From positions 1 to 13,409 of the forward strand of contig CAKUOD010000028.1 in NCBI GenBank assembly GCA_934668695.1: a DNA stretch of 13,409 nt, read 5' to 3'. Below the pieces are notes generated by a model. It was not told where the DNA came from. It saw only the letters and a program-made list of their open reading frames with translations, and did no database searches. Positions 12,540 to 13,409 of this stretch are shown here, in pieces (within the stretch, counting starts at the first letter, position 1; every line of letters begins with the position of its first letter). A program made the position numbers and the translations under genes. The DNA is from an uncultured Collinsella sp. Lineage in GTDB: Bacteria > Actinomycetota > Coriobacteriia > Coriobacteriales > Coriobacteriaceae.

Positions 12540-12580
12540 AGTGTTTCAAAATTGAACGATATTGCTCACCAAACACTATA
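12540..12580 (-). promoter_or_regulatory. Regulator promoter with inverted repeats
   Basis: Minus-strand TATAGT (12580-12575; 5 of 6) is a likely -10 box, with a leader of about 80 bases. It is overlapped by one arm of a 7-bp inverted repeat, AGTGTTT (12540-12546) with AAACACT (12571-12577). Inside the repeat lies a second one, TTCAA-AA-TTGAA (12545-12556). These could be sites for the Fis-type regulator encoded just downstream. Another -10-like TATACT is at 12608-12603. Confidence 0.45.
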
Positions 12581-12614
12581 GGACAGAAAGCGCCGTCCTG
12601 CGAGTATAGGTGTT

Positions 12615-12714
12615 GCCCCGCATCGCCATCCTGGCGGGGCGATAAGAGCTCTTCGGGACTTATAAACCTGCGGACAAGCCATACCCGCAAGAGCTCCTAT
12701 CGCTCCACCGCAGG
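12615..12714 (-). other. Structured region with competing stems between exporter and regulator
   Basis: The 21 bases at 12633-12653 pair with 12689-12709 with three exceptions, two of which become G-U pairs in minus-strand RNA; the core is CGATA-[A/G]-GAGCTCTT. GCGGGGC (12634-12640) can instead pair with GCCCCGC (12615-12621), 12 bases away. CCTGCGG (12667-12673) can pair with CCGCAGG (12708-12714). These stems exclude one another. No T-run follows, so it is not a standard terminator. It could be a processed 3' end of the exporter mRNA, a leader switch for the regulator, or a dispersed intergenic repeat. The rest of the 12490-12755 gap holds only the promoter described above. Confidence 0.45.
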
Positions 12715-12755
12715 CATGCGCGCACCAGCACGCAGCACGCAAATCAGTTGCCTCT

Positions 12756-13409
12756 TTACCAGACTCCCAGCACGTGCTGCATTCCCAAACTCATGCACGC
12801 AATGCCAATCCAGCAGCAAAAGCCCAGCGCGATGGGCTTGCCGCCCTTTTTGACCAGCTCGACGATATCGGTATTAAAGCCAATAGCCGCCATGGCCATC
12901 ACGATAAAGAACTTCGACAGCTCCTTGATGGGCGCCGTGATGGACACGGGAAGCTGAAGCACCGTGGTGATTACGCTCGCCAGCACAAAGAACAGCACAA
13001 ACATGGGAAACGCGCGTTTCAACGAGAACGTGCTTTTGGCGTCGCCCCCGGCCTTGCGCGCCAGATGCATCTGCCAGCACGCAAGGACCAACGTGATGGG
13101 GATAATGGCCAACGTCCTGGTGAGCTTGACCACCGTGGCGCTCTCGAGCACGTTGGCGCCGGGATGCATGCTGTCCCAAGCGCTCGCCGCAGCCGTTACG
13201 GACGAGGTGTCGTTGATGGCGGTGCCGGCAAACAGCCCAAAGCCCTCGTTGGTCAGGCCGAGCATGCCACCGAGCGTCGGAAACACGAGCGCCGCGATAA
13301 CGTTAAACAGGAAGATAACCGAAATGGCCTGGGCAATCTCACGATCGTCGGCATCGATGACGGGTGCGGTCGCGGCGATGGCAGAACCGCCGCAAATCGA
13401 CGAACCCAC
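12756..13409 (-). CDS. yeiH: YeiH/UPF0324-family membrane exporter (5' end outside the window)
   Basis: The last 217 residues of a polytopic membrane protein; the start lies beyond the right edge, so the first visible codon (GTG) is not a start. The family motif '[17 protein letters not shown]' opens the visible part, followed by '[27 protein letters not shown]' and '[21 protein letters not shown]', both characteristic of UPF0324 (Cons_hypoth698). About six hydrophobic segments remain. Members are annotated as putative sulfate or sulfonate-related exporters; transport has not been firmly shown for most, so the substrate is open. The regulator gene follows on the same strand, and the stop is followed by no clear terminator, only the structured region. 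Confidence 0.93.
   Translation of the reverse strand: MGSSICGGSAIAATAPVIDADDREIAQAISVIFLFNVIAALVFPTLGGMLGLTNEGFGLFAGTAINDTSSVTAAASAWDSMHPGANVLESATVVKLTRTLAIIPITLVLACWQMHLARKAGGDAKSTFSLKRAFPMFVLFFVLASVITTVLQLPVSITAPIKELSKFFIVMAMAAIGFNTDIVELVKKGGKPIALGFCCWIGIACMSLGMQHVLGVW

Noticed and set aside
11353..12555. 400-codon plus-strand frame opposite the regulator
   Set aside because: Antisense shadow. The minus strand carries recognisable HTH and AAA-like motifs plus an RBS, and this frame has none.
12540..12610. Sigma54 (-24/-12) promoter upstream of the activator-like regulator
   Set aside because: No TGGCAC-N5-TTGC arrangement is present; only sigma70-like -10 boxes are seen.
12490..12690. 67-residue N-terminal extension of the regulator
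   Set aside because: The extension passes through the structured region and both candidate promoters. ATG 12489 has a proper RBS.
1..13409. CRISPR array, insertion sequence or prophage
   Set aside because: No set of regularly spaced direct repeats, no transposase or integrase reading frame and no phage genes were found in the window.

Overview
The window looks like chromosomal DNA of a GC-rich gut actinobacterium, most probably a Coriobacteriia member close to Collinsella. This is a judgement from gene content, codon use and the style of the intergenic DNA; no marker gene in the window proves it. The genes are mostly housekeeping or adaptation genes, with clear Shine-Dalgarno sites, strong hairpin terminators and several structured intergenic stretches. 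I see no transposase, prophage, CRISPR array or secretion locus.

Layout. At 1-47 lies the start of a minus-strand gene, probably the tRNA adenosine deaminase tadA. It is followed by tRNA-Ser(UGA) on the plus strand and a minus-strand TetR-type regulator ending 3 bases from the tRNA. Diverging from the regulator is lemA with a strong terminator. The roughly 470 bases to the next gene hold that terminator, a 202-bp element bounded by near-perfect 21-bp inverted repeats, a minus-strand terminator and a further hairpin. Next come ilvE (branched-chain aminotransferase) and a DedA-type membrane protein, both minus-strand and separately terminated, then cysE (serine acetyltransferase) on the plus strand. 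A nested REP-like palindrome separates cysE from a three-gene minus-strand operon: a MarR regulator and the two halves of a heterodimeric ABC exporter. The exporter has one degenerate and one consensus ATP site, as in the TM287/288 class.

Beyond the operon are an unrecognised 96-residue protein (minus), a small FMN nitroreductase (plus), an unrecognised single-pass membrane protein (minus), a regulator resembling a sigma54 activator that has lost its Walker A lysine (minus), and the 3' part of a YeiH/UPF0324 membrane exporter (minus, running off the window).

How they work together. The clearest functional unit is marR plus the ABC pair: the genes overlap or abut, and two near-identical 14-bp sites in the marR promoter look like operators for the MarR product. 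IlvE and CysE belong to amino-acid metabolism but are not co-transcribed. The degenerate regulator next to the YeiH exporter, with a structured region between them, may control that exporter or itself; this is inference. The least explained items are the 202-bp inverted-repeat element, the 49-codon leader ORF whose stop overlaps the ilvE start, the structured region 12615-12714, and the regulator without a usable P-loop.
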